64,000 bases of DNA from Lachnospiraceae bacterium (GTDB taxonomy: Bacteria; Bacillota; Clostridia; Lachnospirales; Lachnospiraceae): contig JAGBEV010000057.1 of assembly GCA_017936785.1 (NCBI GenBank), positions 16,728 through 80,727 of the forward strand. The letters are read 5' to 3'. Numbering within the stretch: position 1 is the first letter of the stretch; every line of letters starts with the position of its first letter. Positions 45,628 to 54,763 of this stretch are shown in pieces. The notes under the pieces were generated by a model that worked only from the letters and a program-made list of their open reading frames with translations, made no database searches and had not been told where the DNA came from. A program made the position numbers and the translations under genes.

Positions 45628-45796
45628 TAAAATTGTAAGAGTAGATTTATTAGTTTAATCAGTTCACATAGTCCATTCATAATGTGCTATAATTCAATAT
45701 GTGAATGAGATGAGTTTTGCCTGGTAGACATATGGCTTGATTGCTTCAAAACATTTAACAGGGATACAAAATAACTTAAGAAATTCGAGGAGAAAA

Positions 45797-46579
45797 ATGA
45801 GCGAGATAATTGCACAAAGACAATTCAGCCCCATGTATATTTATTTGGACACGGCATTTTTAATACTTCTGGCAGTTTTGCTGTTAAAGCAGAAAAAGTA
45901 TATGACAGTGGCTGTGGGAGTGGCAGCAGGGGTGTTGTACATGATCGTAGATTACGGAATATTTCACTTATTATGCCATACCCGCAGTATCAGTGCCGGG
46001 CACAGCCTGTTTTGGGTATTATTATGGATGAGCATGAGCTATGGCTTTACAAATTTTGTGTGGATATGGTTGTGGATATCCCGTGATAAAAATCTGAAGG
46101 AATGGTCGTTGCTGATCTTGATGTGGTGGTTCTGCTGTCCCATGCTTGCTGCAACCTTCGGAGGTACGGAAGAACTCATAACCATTCAGCGTACCACGGG
46201 AGCCTATCATGGATATATGGCATTGATCTTATTTGTAGGCTATCTGGGTGTGATCATATGGAACCTAAGGCATCAGAAATCTGAACAGAAAATTCCTATT
46301 GGATGGATTCTGGCGATCGGTATTCTGGTCCAGTTTGGGTGGGAAGCAGCTTTGCTGATCGGTGGAATCCGCAGTGCGACTATTGTTTCATGGGGCGATA
46401 AATTGCTTACACTGATCGTAAATTCTCTTTTGGAGACAAACCTAGGAATGCCCTATGTGTATGCACTATATATATTATATTCTTCCCATTTTACAGAACA
46501 GATCACAAAGCGTCATGAAAAGCTGTCCTTTCTGGAAGCTCTTGAAGAAAATAATACTATGGCTGGCATTCACAGGTAA
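45797..46579 (+). CDS. Polytopic membrane protein, unknown
   Basis: 260-aa membrane protein with about seven helices and several Trp-rich segments (FVWIWLWISR). Start at 45797 follows CGAGGAG; upstream frame to 45737 lacks a site. A TATAAT box lies at about 45690 without a good -35. No conserved family is recognised. It stands apart from its neighbours. Confidence 0.75.
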   Translation: MSEIIAQRQFSPMYIYLDTAFLILLAVLLLKQKKYMTVAVGVAAGVLYMIVDYGIFHLLCHTRSISAGHSLFWVLLWMSMSYGFTNFVWIWLWISRDKNLKEWSLLILMWWFCCPMLAATFGGTEELITIQRTTGAYHGYMALILFVGYLGVIIWNLRHQKSEQKIPIGWILAIGILVQFGWEAALLIGGIRSATIVSWGDKLLTLIVNSLLETNLGMPYVYALYILYSSHFTEQITKRHEKLSFLEALEENNTMAGIHR

Positions 46580-46624
46580 TACAGGGAATAAGCCTGATCA
46601 AAAAAAGGGATTGGAGGGGATACA

Positions 46625-47008
46625 TTGGAATTAAATATAAACAGTCCTGCATACTTTTCGGACCATTATGGTGTTGATGATGAAGTATATGATTATTGCC
46701 GCAGGCTGAGAGAGTTTGTAAGGGAAAAAGAATATAGCGAATCTTTACATACGGTAGGAATCATGCCGGTAGCAGCGCCGGAGGAGCTTTATGAGCAGGG
46801 GAAATGGAAAGAAAATATCAGATTTCTTGGTAATAAGTCTGTTGCAGCGATTGTGATCCATATGGATTTTGAAAAATATTATGAGGCAGGCAGTGATATA
46901 AAGATACAAATGATGAAGGAAACCGTTTTAACAGCTGTTAAAAGAATCAAAGCAAAGGGCAGATTTGATTATGAAAGATTTATGGAGGATATAGAATCTG
47001 TTGTGTGA
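46625..47008 (+). CDS. Hypothetical protein, possibly immunity-type
   Basis: 127-aa soluble protein, TTG start with GGAGGGG upstream. It has an alpha/beta pattern ending in an amphipathic helix; phrases such as MPVAAPEELYEQGKWKE suggest an enzyme-like or immunity-like fold, but I cannot name a family. Acidic, no signal peptide. Confidence 0.65.
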   Translation: MELNINSPAYFSDHYGVDDEVYDYCRRLREFVREKEYSESLHTVGIMPVAAPEELYEQGKWKENIRFLGNKSVAAIVIHMDFEKYYEAGSDIKIQMMKETVLTAVKRIKAKGRFDYERFMEDIESVV

Positions 47009-47149
47009 AAATTTTCTGCCCATGAAGTGAAAATGCCCATATTTACTGGGATGCAACCGAAACTTTACATTTAGAAATCCAAAGATGATAGAGTTATTTG
47101 CCTGTAAAAAATATACTATGAGCAAATAAATGAAAAAGGAGAAAACATT

Positions 47150-47917
47150 ATGACATTAGGCAATAAACTATCAAAGCTGCGAAAACAAAATAATTATACT
47201 CAGGAACAGCTCTCGGATATACTGGGAGTTTCCCGACAGGCGATCAGTAAATGGGAATCAGACGTATCTTATCCGGAAACGGAAAAAATAATCCAGTTAA
47301 GTAAATTGTATGACTGTTCGTTAGATTACCTGTTAAAAGACGAGATAACAGATGAAAATTCCTATGATAAAGGTGTTGTCCTTCGTGTAAGAGAACTATA
47401 TTATGAAAAGACCAGTAAAAAGAAGATAAACGGAGTGCCCCTTTGGCAGATCAATATCGGCTTAGGCAGGACGGCCAAAGGAATCATTGCAATAGGTATA
47501 AAATCCAAAGGAATTATTTCTGTGGGAGTATTATCTATGGGGATTTTCTCTTTGGGTGTATGTTCATTGGGCATGGTATCTTTAGGGATTGCAGCATTAG
47601 GAATATTAGCCGCCGGTAATATAGCTGTAGGAATAATGGCAGCAGGAGCTATATCTTTAGGCATTATAGCCTTAGGTGCAATAGCAGTTGGAGAATTTTC
47701 AGCAGGTGCCATGGCGATCGGAAATTATATGGCGGTGGGAGACTATGCAAGGGCTGCCATTGCTGTGGGACAATCGGAAGCCTATGGAATCATTTATCAA
47801 AAGGTTGGAGAATTGACCCCGGCTGATTATAATAATATATGCGATTTGATTCATAAGGAAGTGCCGGCTTACTTTTCATGGGCAGGAGAATTGATGAAGG
47901 TCTTTCTGAAATATTAG
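47150..47917 (+). CDS. XRE regulator fused to a glycine pentapeptide solenoid
   Basis: 255 aa. Residues 1-65 are an XRE/Cro helix-turn-helix (LRKQNNYTQEQLSDILGVSR, ISKWESD). Residues 111-190 are 16 consecutive five-residue units with Gly in position 1, Ser or Ala in position 4 and a small aliphatic in position 5, without a single break; this should form a regular beta-solenoid or other glycine-lined stack. A short C-terminal domain follows (PADYNNICDLIHKE). Related fusions occur in other Clostridia, role unknown. It may bind DNA and a membrane or partner. Ribosome site AAAGGAG. Confidence 0.85.
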   Translation: MTLGNKLSKLRKQNNYTQEQLSDILGVSRQAISKWESDVSYPETEKIIQLSKLYDCSLDYLLKDEITDENSYDKGVVLRVRELYYEKTSKKKINGVPLWQINIGLGRTAKGIIAIGIKSKGIISVGVLSMGIFSLGVCSLGMVSLGIAALGILAAGNIAVGIMAAGAISLGIIALGAIAVGEFSAGAMAIGNYMAVGDYARAAIAVGQSEAYGIIYQKVGELTPADYNNICDLIHKEVPAYFSWAGELMKVFLKY

Positions 47918-47984
47918 AATTTTGGAATTTATGAATCTTGGCATGCTGCATTTGCGGGAGATGAACGGAAAGGAGCGATCTAAA

Positions 47985-48236
47985 TTGAAGAACACGAATG
48001 AACTGCTTGAAAATTTAGATAAACTGCATACAACGGAATTGGGAGTGATAAGGATTAAGAAAAATCTCTCCCTGGAAACGGATATAGCAGTTGACTGGTG
48101 CAGAGAAAAAATAAAATCCGCCAATGCGGTCATCTCTCGGAAGGGAAAAAACTGGTATGTCAGTGTAGATGGCTGTGTGATAACTGTAAATGCCTATAGT
48201 TATACGATCATAACAGCACATAAGGATAAACAGTAG
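47985..48236 (+). CDS. DUF3781-family protein
   Basis: 83-aa protein matching the DUF3781 pattern (LLENLDKLHTTELGVIRIKKNL, then VDWCREKI; core: LHTTELG). TTG start at 47985 chosen because AAGGAG lies 9 bases upstream; longer frames from ATG 47961 or 47922 are possible. Function of the family is unknown. It follows the XRE-solenoid gene by 67 bases and may be co-transcribed. Confidence 0.75.
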   Translation: MKNTNELLENLDKLHTTELGVIRIKKNLSLETDIAVDWCREKIKSANAVISRKGKNWYVSVDGCVITVNAYSYTIITAHKDKQ

Positions 48237-48372
48237 ATAATGATATGAATTTATTTTAAATGAAAAATATCAAAATGCGGAAATAGAATTTACCCAGTGA
48301 AAACATTGCCTTGGCAAAGAAAAGACTGGGAAAATGTTACGATAGTTTTTGGAATAGACATGGAGCTGACGG

Positions 48373-48876
48373 ATGGGGAAGATATCATATAGACTTGCAA
48401 ATTTCAATGATCTGAAAGAAATTTGCAAATTAGTTAATCATGCAATAGAAGAAATGATAAAACAAAATATTTTTCAATGGGATGAGTTATATCCTACTAT
48501 GGATGACTTTCGGGAGGATATAGATAAAGAACAGCTTTATGTGGGATTATTGGATGACCATATAGCTGTCATATATGTATTAAATCAGGATTATGATGAC
48601 GAATATGAAAACGGGGATTGGAAATATAAAAATGAACCATTTTATATTATACATAGACTATGTGTGAATCCTGTTTTCCAAAATAAGGGGATTGCCCGAA
48701 GTACATTGCAGCATATTGAAGAAGAGCTGATAGATTTGGACATTCATACCATCAGGCTGGATGTATATTCCCAAAATCCCTTTGCATTAAAATTATATGA
48801 TAGTTTGAATTATACCAAAGCAGGTTATGCTGATTGGCGAAAAGGAAGATTTTATTTAATGGAGAAGCATTTTTAG
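48373..48876 (+). CDS. GNAT-family N-acetyltransferase
   Basis: GNAT acetyltransferase, 167 aa; acetyl-CoA loop motif in NPVFQNKGIARSTLQHIEEE, catalytic-side beta bulge LCVNP, and a late RLDVYSQNPFALKLYDSLNY. Substrate unknown. Upstream a 12-bp palindrome TTGCC-TT-GGCAA sits at 48307-48318. Confidence 0.85.
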   Translation: MGKISYRLANFNDLKEICKLVNHAIEEMIKQNIFQWDELYPTMDDFREDIDKEQLYVGLLDDHIAVIYVLNQDYDDEYENGDWKYKNEPFYIIHRLCVNPVFQNKGIARSTLQHIEEELIDLDIHTIRLDVYSQNPFALKLYDSLNYTKAGYADWRKGRFYLMEKHF

Positions 48877-48949
48877 CTGTGAATCAGGGATAGCGGTGAA
48901 AGTTTATTAGTGGGTTATCATAAGATCCTATTTTAAAAGGCGGAGTTTT

Positions 48950-49417
48950 ATGGACAAGGAGATAATAAAAAGAGAGAAATTCAGATTTAAATCAAAAGAA
49001 CTTTTCTATAGAAAGCATGGTAAAAAGGAAGAAATGACTGCAAAGAATAATCCCGAGAGCATCTGTATTTATATAGACAGAAGTCGAAATCTGACAGTTG
49101 TACCGTTCTACTATTATGAAGACACTCCCATGGGCGTGGATATTGGAGATTATAAGCTGATCGATCATCCTTATAGCGCAGAGGAAATGGGAAACGTAAT
49201 ATATTCCTGCTATAAAGAAACATGGCAGAAGCCTCATGTTACAAATGAGCAAAGGGCTGAATCCATTCCCTCTTTTAAAAAGATAACAGGTAAGGGCTTT
49301 TCCTATTGGATAAGGCATTATGAATGTATTGAAATCCGTTTTAAAGAACAACTGAACATTCATTTTATGCACAAGGAAGTATCCGGAGACGGCAGGGGAT
49401 ATAGGAAATGCAGTTGA
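48950..49417 (+). CDS. Hypothetical protein, 155 aa
   Basis: Soluble basic protein with several aromatic strands (LTVVPFYYYEDTPMG, FSYWIRHYECIEIRF). GGCGGAG ribosome site. No family recognised; single-domain small protein of the type that accumulates in this accessory region, possibly an immunity protein. Confidence 0.65.
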   Translation: MDKEIIKREKFRFKSKELFYRKHGKKEEMTAKNNPESICIYIDRSRNLTVVPFYYYEDTPMGVDIGDYKLIDHPYSAEEMGNVIYSCYKETWQKPHVTNEQRAESIPSFKKITGKGFSYWIRHYECIEIRFKEQLNIHFMHKEVSGDGRGYRKCS

Positions 49418-49509
49418 TGCGGTTTGTTTCAAGAAGATGGGTGCTCATTTGACAGAAGAGCAGTCCTGAATTTCAATTTAAATAAACTTTTGTAAGGGGA
49501 TTTCATAAT

Positions 49510-50259
49510 ATGAAGACAAAAATGAAGAGTATTGGCGGAAGTCTGTTGATCACACTTTCTTTTGTGGTATTTGTAGGAATCATATCATCTGTTGCAATGA
49601 TGATAATGAAAAATCCTATGGATCATATTTCATTGATCAGTGGAGCAGCGCAGCTGCTGTATCTGGCGCCTGTCTTGATCATATTCAAGATTAAGAAAAT
49701 TACTTTTACAGAGAGATGTTACATAAAAACTGTTCCGTTGAAAAAATATCTTTTTCCCGTTATAGCGGCATTTGGATTTTCTTCATTTTCCAGTATTATA
49801 CAGGAGTCAGTACCTATTCCCCAGAGCCTTCTTGGAAATGCGACAGAAGATCTTGGAAACAGTGTTGCAGCATATATTGTGGCAATTTTTATTATTGCAC
49901 CGATTATAGAAGAAATAGTATTTCGGGGGCTAATCATGACCAGGCTCCGTAAGACCTTTTCGGCTGGCTGGGCAATTTTTTTCAGTGCACTATTATTCGG
50001 ATTTATTCATTTGATGACCGGAAGTGTTGTAACAGCAATACATGCTTTTCTGGGAGGATTGATCTTTGCATTGACTTATGAGAAGACCGGCTCTTTGATT
50101 CCGGCAGTAATAGCACATTTTTCGGCAAACGTAGGTGGCCTGGTGCCGGGGGTAGTTCGTAATTGTGATGTTATAGTACAATATGGTATAGCGGCAGTTT
50201 TTGCAGTGATATCTGCTCTGGCATGTATTGTTTTAGCAAAATCAAAAATATGTGTTTGA
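49510..50259 (+). CDS. CPBP-family intramembrane metalloprotease (Abi-like)
   Basis: Intramembrane protease of the CPBP/Abi family, 249 aa, about seven helices. Catalytic motifs are all present: EEIVFRG, GFIHLMTG, and HFSANVGG. Family members act in bacteriocin self-immunity, peptide maturation or membrane-protein cleavage; no peptide gene is seen nearby. AAGGGG site upstream. Confidence 0.88.
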   Translation: MKTKMKSIGGSLLITLSFVVFVGIISSVAMMIMKNPMDHISLISGAAQLLYLAPVLIIFKIKKITFTERCYIKTVPLKKYLFPVIAAFGFSSFSSIIQESVPIPQSLLGNATEDLGNSVAAYIVAIFIIAPIIEEIVFRGLIMTRLRKTFSAGWAIFFSALLFGFIHLMTGSVVTAIHAFLGGLIFALTYEKTGSLIPAVIAHFSANVGGLVPGVVRNCDVIVQYGIAAVFAVISALACIVLAKSKICV

Positions 50260-50285
50260 TTGAAAATGAAGGAGGAAAAATAAAA

Positions 50286-50915
50286 ATGAATAATCCTTGG
50301 AAAGAGATCGAATTATCAGATTATGAAAATCATATGAAGCTGGATTCTGTTAAGCAGCTTCAAGCAATGAATTCCATGATGAAAGAACAGTTTGACCGGT
50401 ATCCCATAAAATCGGTTATGATATTGGGAGTTGCAGGAGGAAACGGTTTAGAACATATTGATACGGAAAAGTTTCGGAAAGTATATGGAGTGGATATCAA
50501 TAGCAGATATTTGAAAGAATGTGAAGCCAGATATCCTGATTTAGCAGATGTGCTGGAGTGTCTTTGTATAGATTTGATGGATGAGAGTATTGCGCTTCCC
50601 TATGCAGACATGGTAGTAGCAAATCTGTTGATTGAATATATTGGATACCAATGTTTTCAAAACGCGATTAATAGGATCAGACCTGCATACGTATCCTGCA
50701 TAATTCAAATTAATACGGATGATAGCTGGGTGTCGGATTCACCTTATCTTTCAGTCTTTGACGATCTTGATCGAGTGCATCATCAGATGGAGGAGAAAGA
50801 ATTGGCAGATGCCATGAAGTGTATCGGATATTCCCTGACAGAGCAAACGGAGCAGTCTCTTCCTAATGGAAAGAAACTGGTACGATTGGATTTTTGTTTT
50901 GTGGATCAATATTAA
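50286..50915 (+). CDS. Class I SAM-dependent methyltransferase
   Basis: Methyltransferase, 209 aa. SAM-binding region MILGVAGGNGLEHI and acidic VDINSRYL. Start at 50286 set by GGAGGAAAAA; frame is open further upstream into the protease gene. Substrate unknown. The next gene begins 23 bases downstream. Confidence 0.82.
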   Translation: MNNPWKEIELSDYENHMKLDSVKQLQAMNSMMKEQFDRYPIKSVMILGVAGGNGLEHIDTEKFRKVYGVDINSRYLKECEARYPDLADVLECLCIDLMDESIALPYADMVVANLLIEYIGYQCFQNAINRIRPAYVSCIIQINTDDSWVSDSPYLSVFDDLDRVHHQMEEKELADAMKCIGYSLTEQTEQSLPNGKKLVRLDFCFVDQY

Positions 50916-50938
50916 AGTGTGTTATGGGAGGAAACGTA

Positions 50939-51346
50939 ATGAATGCTGCAAAAGATTTTTATTATGTAACGGATGACAAACATCAAATAAAGAGTGCGGA
51001 TGTTGAAAGATTGTTAAAAAGGACATATTGGGCAAGTCAGAGAACAAAGGAAGTCATTCAAAAGTCTATTGACAATTCTATTTGCTATGGAGTATTTGAT
51101 TCTGAAAGCAATCTACTGATCGGATTTGCCAGAGTCGTAACGGATTATGCAACTATATTTTATCTGGCAGATGTAATTGTTGATGAAGCTTATCAGGGAA
51201 AAGGCATTGGGAAATTTTTAGTTGATACAGTTGTAAATGACGATAAAATTAAGGGGCTTCGTGGTATTCTTTTGACAAAAGACGCGCATAAATTATATGA
51301 AAGATTTGGATTTAACCATGAAATGGAGAGGTGTATGGTTAAATAG
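50939..51346 (+). CDS. GNAT-family N-acetyltransferase
   Basis: GNAT enzyme, 135 aa. Acetyl-CoA motif YQGKGIGKFLVD, and typical C-terminal LTKDAHKLYERFGF. Start at 50939 is behind GGGAGGAAAC. Substrate unknown. With the preceding methyltransferase it forms a small unit of modifying enzymes. Confidence 0.86.
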   Translation: MNAAKDFYYVTDDKHQIKSADVERLLKRTYWASQRTKEVIQKSIDNSICYGVFDSESNLLIGFARVVTDYATIFYLADVIVDEAYQGKGIGKFLVDTVVNDDKIKGLRGILLTKDAHKLYERFGFNHEMERCMVK

Positions 51347-51521
51347 TAGTTGTACTAAGAGGATGCAAAGATTTAATTTCCTGAATCAAGAAGGATTGCT
51401 TTTTATGGGTAAATATGTTAAAGTATAATTGTTCTATTTAGAAATATTCTAAAAGGAAATAAAAATAAACTAGGGATAAAAGTATATTTGCCTTGGAGTG
51501 GAATTATTCAGGAGGGATTTG

Positions 51522-52151
51522 ATGGAATTTTATGATGTGGTAAATGCAAGAAGAACAATCAGAGATTTTAAGGATGAGCCGATTGATATGGAGGCAATAA
51601 AAAGGATTATTGCTGCCGGGATGAAAGCCCCCACCAATGATCATATGAGGGATTGGCATTTTGTTGTTGTGAATGACAAGGCTGTGGTACGGAAACTGAT
51701 CAATAAAATACCCAAAAAGGTATCGGATAAGCGGCTGGAATTTATTATAAAATCATGGAAGCTGGAGGATGAATGCCAGCAGAAATCTTATTATGATGCC
51801 ATTCCAAAGCAATATCAGATGCTGTTAAATGCAGGCTGTGTAATCATTCCGGTTTTTAAGCAGGAATGGGATTTGCTACAGCCTAAAGATTTGTCTGCAC
51901 TTAACAGGTTCGCATCAATCTGGTGCTGCATCGAGAATATTTTTCTGGCGGCAACGGCTGAGAACTATGGATACACGCTGAGAATACCTCTTGGAAATGA
52001 ACAGGAATATGTGAAAAGCGTTTTGAATTTTCCGGATGAATATATCATGCCTTGTTATATTGGGATAGGGAAAATAGCGGAAGATGCGGTGTATCCTGAG
52101 CAAAAAGCTTATGTTCTTGATGATAGAATTCATATGAACGGGTGGAAATAA
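51522..52151 (+). CDS. Nitroreductase-family protein
   Basis: FMN nitroreductase-like protein, 209 aa: N-terminus VVNARRTIRDFKDEPID and MKAPTNDHMRDWHFVVV are the flavin-binding signature. Start at 51522 follows AGGAGGG by 6 bases. A MarR gene follows 31 bases downstream, then a PPOX flavoprotein gene: a flavin redox unit under a MarR regulator. Confidence 0.85.
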   Translation: MEFYDVVNARRTIRDFKDEPIDMEAIKRIIAAGMKAPTNDHMRDWHFVVVNDKAVVRKLINKIPKKVSDKRLEFIIKSWKLEDECQQKSYYDAIPKQYQMLLNAGCVIIPVFKQEWDLLQPKDLSALNRFASIWCCIENIFLAATAENYGYTLRIPLGNEQEYVKSVLNFPDEYIMPCYIGIGKIAEDAVYPEQKAYVLDDRIHMNGWK

Positions 52152-52182
52152 TCTGATATTTTAAAGCATTGGAGGAATTTGC

Positions 52183-52623
52183 TTGGAAACAAAAGGCGGA
52201 TTTTATATTACGCAGATCAAACAACTTCAGGATAGGATTTTTGAAAGGCTGCTGGTGGAAAACGGCATAGAGATCAGCGGCGGTCAGGGAAGGATTTTGT
52301 TTATTTTGTGGAAGAAGGATAATCTTACCATAAGTGAGATCAGTAAAGAAACGTCTCTGGCAAAAAACACGGTTTCCATTGTAGTTGACGGAATGGTGCA
52401 TAAAGGCATTCTGGAAAGAAACATTAACCCTGAGAACCGCCGTCAGACCATTATTTCCCTTACAGAGTATGCAAAATCCATACAGGAAAAATATGAAGCA
52501 GTTTCCCAGCAGATGAACCAATTATTTTATCAGGGATTTTCTGAGGATGAGCAAAAGCTGTTTGAGCAGTATCTTGCAAAAATATTAGATACTTTGATAC
52601 AAGAGGAAAATAGGAGAAAATAA
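52183..52623 (+). CDS. MarR-family transcriptional regulator
   Basis: MarR regulator, 146 aa; winged helix with recognition segment LAKNTVSIVVDGMVHKGILERN and a wing with Asn/Arg (PENRRQTIISLT). TTG start with GGAGG upstream. It sits between two flavoprotein genes and probably controls them; ligand unknown. Confidence 0.88.
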   Translation: METKGGFYITQIKQLQDRIFERLLVENGIEISGGQGRILFILWKKDNLTISEISKETSLAKNTVSIVVDGMVHKGILERNINPENRRQTIISLTEYAKSIQEKYEAVSQQMNQLFYQGFSEDEQKLFEQYLAKILDTLIQEENRRK

Positions 52624-52679
52624 AGCCGGGAAATTTTATTGATTGAATAGATGTTGAAGCAAGAAGGGGAGGATGAAAC

Positions 52680-53114
52680 ATGAAAACCAAAGAACAGATA
52701 TATGAATTTATTCAAAAACAGAAGGTGGCATTTATTGCATCGGTGGATGAAGATGGATATCCCAATATGAAAGCTATGTTCGTGCCGCGCAAGATAGAGG
52801 GAAACAGTTTTTATTTTACTACCAATACGTCATCCATGAGGGCAAAACAATTTATGACAAATCCCAAGGCAAGTGTTTACTTTTACAATAAGGGGCGTTT
52901 CCGTTATGAAGGAATCATGTTTACAGGGAACATGGAAGTTTTGCAGGATGCAGAAATCAAGAAGGAAATCTGGCGGACGGGGGACTCCATGTATTACAGG
53001 GAAGGAGTAACAGATCCGGATTATTGTGTGTTGAAATTCACTGCGGTAAAGGGAAGGCATTATTGTGATCTGAAAACGGAGAGTTTCAACATGGAAGATT
53101 TAGAACCGCAATAA
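52680..53114 (+). CDS. Pyridoxamine 5'-phosphate oxidase-like flavoprotein
   Basis: PPOX split-barrel protein, 144 aa: VAFIASVDEDGYPNMKAM and YFTTNTSSMRAKQFMTNPKAS are typical of FMN-binding general stress/PPOX proteins. AGGGGAGG site. Last of the nitroreductase-MarR-PPOX set. Confidence 0.87.
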   Translation: MKTKEQIYEFIQKQKVAFIASVDEDGYPNMKAMFVPRKIEGNSFYFTTNTSSMRAKQFMTNPKASVYFYNKGRFRYEGIMFTGNMEVLQDAEIKKEIWRTGDSMYYREGVTDPDYCVLKFTAVKGRHYCDLKTESFNMEDLEPQ

Positions 53115-53184
53115 AACGTGTGCCGGAACTAATATAAAAGAAGCAAGGAAAAGATATAGATCATGAAGGGATGTATCAATAATT

Positions 53185-53559
53185 ATGAATGAAGATAGCG
53201 GCATCATCGGGATAAAAGAATTATTGCAGGGACTTCCCAGGGAAATGCAATTTTGGCATTGTTTTGGACAAGTTCATGAGTTTAAATATTATAAGATATA
53301 TGATTATGAAGAATGGCATGAACGATATGATGCAGAGATTGTCTTGAGCGATCGGGATGAAAAGGTTAAGATCTGGCTGAAGCTGAAAAATGTTATCGGA
53401 GATATTAAATTGCATATGACACAATCCATAAGCGGACTGAATATAAGAAATCTGCGTAAAGAGTGTGGGTTTGAAAGTGGCGTTGGTTTTCATCTGTATG
53501 ATTTTGAGAATGAGGATATTTCTGTTTATTGTGAGGAAATCGAGGCGAAAATACTATGA
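53185..53559 (+). CDS. Hypothetical protein, 124 aa
   Basis: Soluble acidic protein with the feel of an immunity or small enzyme domain (EFKYYKIYDYEEWHERYDAE, LDV-type strands, final DFENEDISVYCEE). No family recognised. No clear strong ribosome site; ATG 53185 chosen by frame length. Confidence 0.6.
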   Translation: MNEDSGIIGIKELLQGLPREMQFWHCFGQVHEFKYYKIYDYEEWHERYDAEIVLSDRDEKVKIWLKLKNVIGDIKLHMTQSISGLNIRNLRKECGFESGVGFHLYDFENEDISVYCEEIEAKIL

Positions 53560-53598
53560 GCTTTGAAATAGAGATAAAAAAGCTGTGGTGGATTTTTT

Positions 53599-54678
53599 AT
53601 GATACCAAATGATGATTTGACCAGTGTGGATATTTGCGGCTGTCCCAATGGAATAGACTGGAGCGTAATTCATGAGGGTAAACATGTCAGGATAGTAACT
53701 GAAAGCGGTAATGAAACGTTGGTAGATTTGGCAGAGTATTCCATGACTGTATACAAGTTCGCAGACTATATTGAAGAGTATTATAATAATTGCGCACCGA
53801 AAATTTTTCCCAAAGATGAATTTGACAGAAATGGTTATATAGCTTTTTGGAACGAATGGCATAGAAGAAAGGTTAATCTGAAATATCCCATATTAATGGT
53901 TCACGGCATGGGCTTTCGGGACCGGAAATACCTGAATTACTGGGGACGGATTCCCGGCAGGCTGGAAGAACTGGGGTGCAGGATTTATTATGGCTGTCAG
54001 GACAGCAACGGTTCTATTGAAGCAAACGGAGAAATACTTGCAGGAAGAATACGGGAAATCATTGATGAGACAGGCGCAGAGAAGTTAAATGTCATTGCCC
54101 ACTCCAAAGGCGGACTGGATATCCGTTATGCGATTTCCACGCTGGGAGCAGGGAAATGGGTGGCTTCAGTTACTACCATGAATACACCTCACAACGGCTC
54201 AGAGACGGTGGATGCGCTGTTGAAGCTGCCTGATTTTTTAATCCGTTTTGGCTGTAAATGCACAAATCTCTGGATGCGGATTCTGGGGGATCACAAGCCG
54301 GATACCTACTCAGCAATCCGGTCATTTACTACCGTGAGTGCATCAAAATTTAATGAAGAAAATCCTGATATGGATGGGATCTATTACCAGAGCTATGGAT
54401 TTGCCATGAAAAATGCTTTTAGCGATATTTTTTTGGCATGGACCTATCCGGTGGTATACTTTTTTGAAGGAGAAAATGATGGACTGCTGGCGCCGAGAGC
54501 TGTTAAGTGGACCAATTTTCAAGGCGTTTTCCGGGGCAATTCCAACCGGGGAATTTCTCACTGTGACCAGGTGGACTTGAGACACCGCAGGTTTACGAAG
54601 AAACAGGGAGAAGGAGTTTCGGATATTGTTGATGTGTATGTGGATGCAGTAAGGCGGTTGGAAAAAATGGGATTTTAA
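53599..54678 (+). CDS. Lipase-like alpha/beta hydrolase
   Basis: Intracellular-looking alpha/beta hydrolase, 359 aa, lipase class. Nucleophile Ser 169 in AHSKGGLD, oxyanion segment MVHGMGFRDR, an acidic residue in the EGENDGLL segment and His in ISHCDQVDLRH complete the triad. No signal peptide at the start, so the substrate is probably cytoplasmic or membrane-facing. Weak GGTGG site. It precedes the nitrilase cassette but a separate promoter at 54710 starts that unit. Confidence 0.82.
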   Translation: MIPNDDLTSVDICGCPNGIDWSVIHEGKHVRIVTESGNETLVDLAEYSMTVYKFADYIEEYYNNCAPKIFPKDEFDRNGYIAFWNEWHRRKVNLKYPILMVHGMGFRDRKYLNYWGRIPGRLEELGCRIYYGCQDSNGSIEANGEILAGRIREIIDETGAEKLNVIAHSKGGLDIRYAISTLGAGKWVASVTTMNTPHNGSETVDALLKLPDFLIRFGCKCTNLWMRILGDHKPDTYSAIRSFTTVSASKFNEENPDMDGIYYQSYGFAMKNAFSDIFLAWTYPVVYFFEGENDGLLAPRAVKWTNFQGVFRGNSNRGISHCDQVDLRHRRFTKKQGEGVSDIVDVYVDAVRRLEKMGF

Positions 54679-54685
54679 GAAAAAC

Positions 54686-54707
54686 TACTGAACAATTACT
54701 GAACAAT
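54686..54707 (+). repeat. 11-bp perfect tandem repeat upstream of the nitrilase cassette
   Basis: TACTGAACAAT occurs twice in a row (54686-54696, 54697-54707), immediately before the -35 box at 54710. It could be a binding site for a dimeric regulator, perhaps the HTH protein of the cassette. Confidence 0.6.
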
Positions 54708-54709
54708 AA

Positions 54710-54738
54710 TTGATTTTGTTCTAAAATTATGATATAGT
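54710..54738 (+). promoter_or_regulatory. Sigma-A promoter of the nitrilase cassette
   Basis: TTGATT (54710-54715), 17 bases, TATAGT (54733-54738), 8 bases before the ribosome site AGGAGGTGA. It excludes the ATG at 54737 as start. Confidence 0.7.
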
Positions 54739-54763
54739 GAAGTTCCAACAGGAGGTGAGAGTG

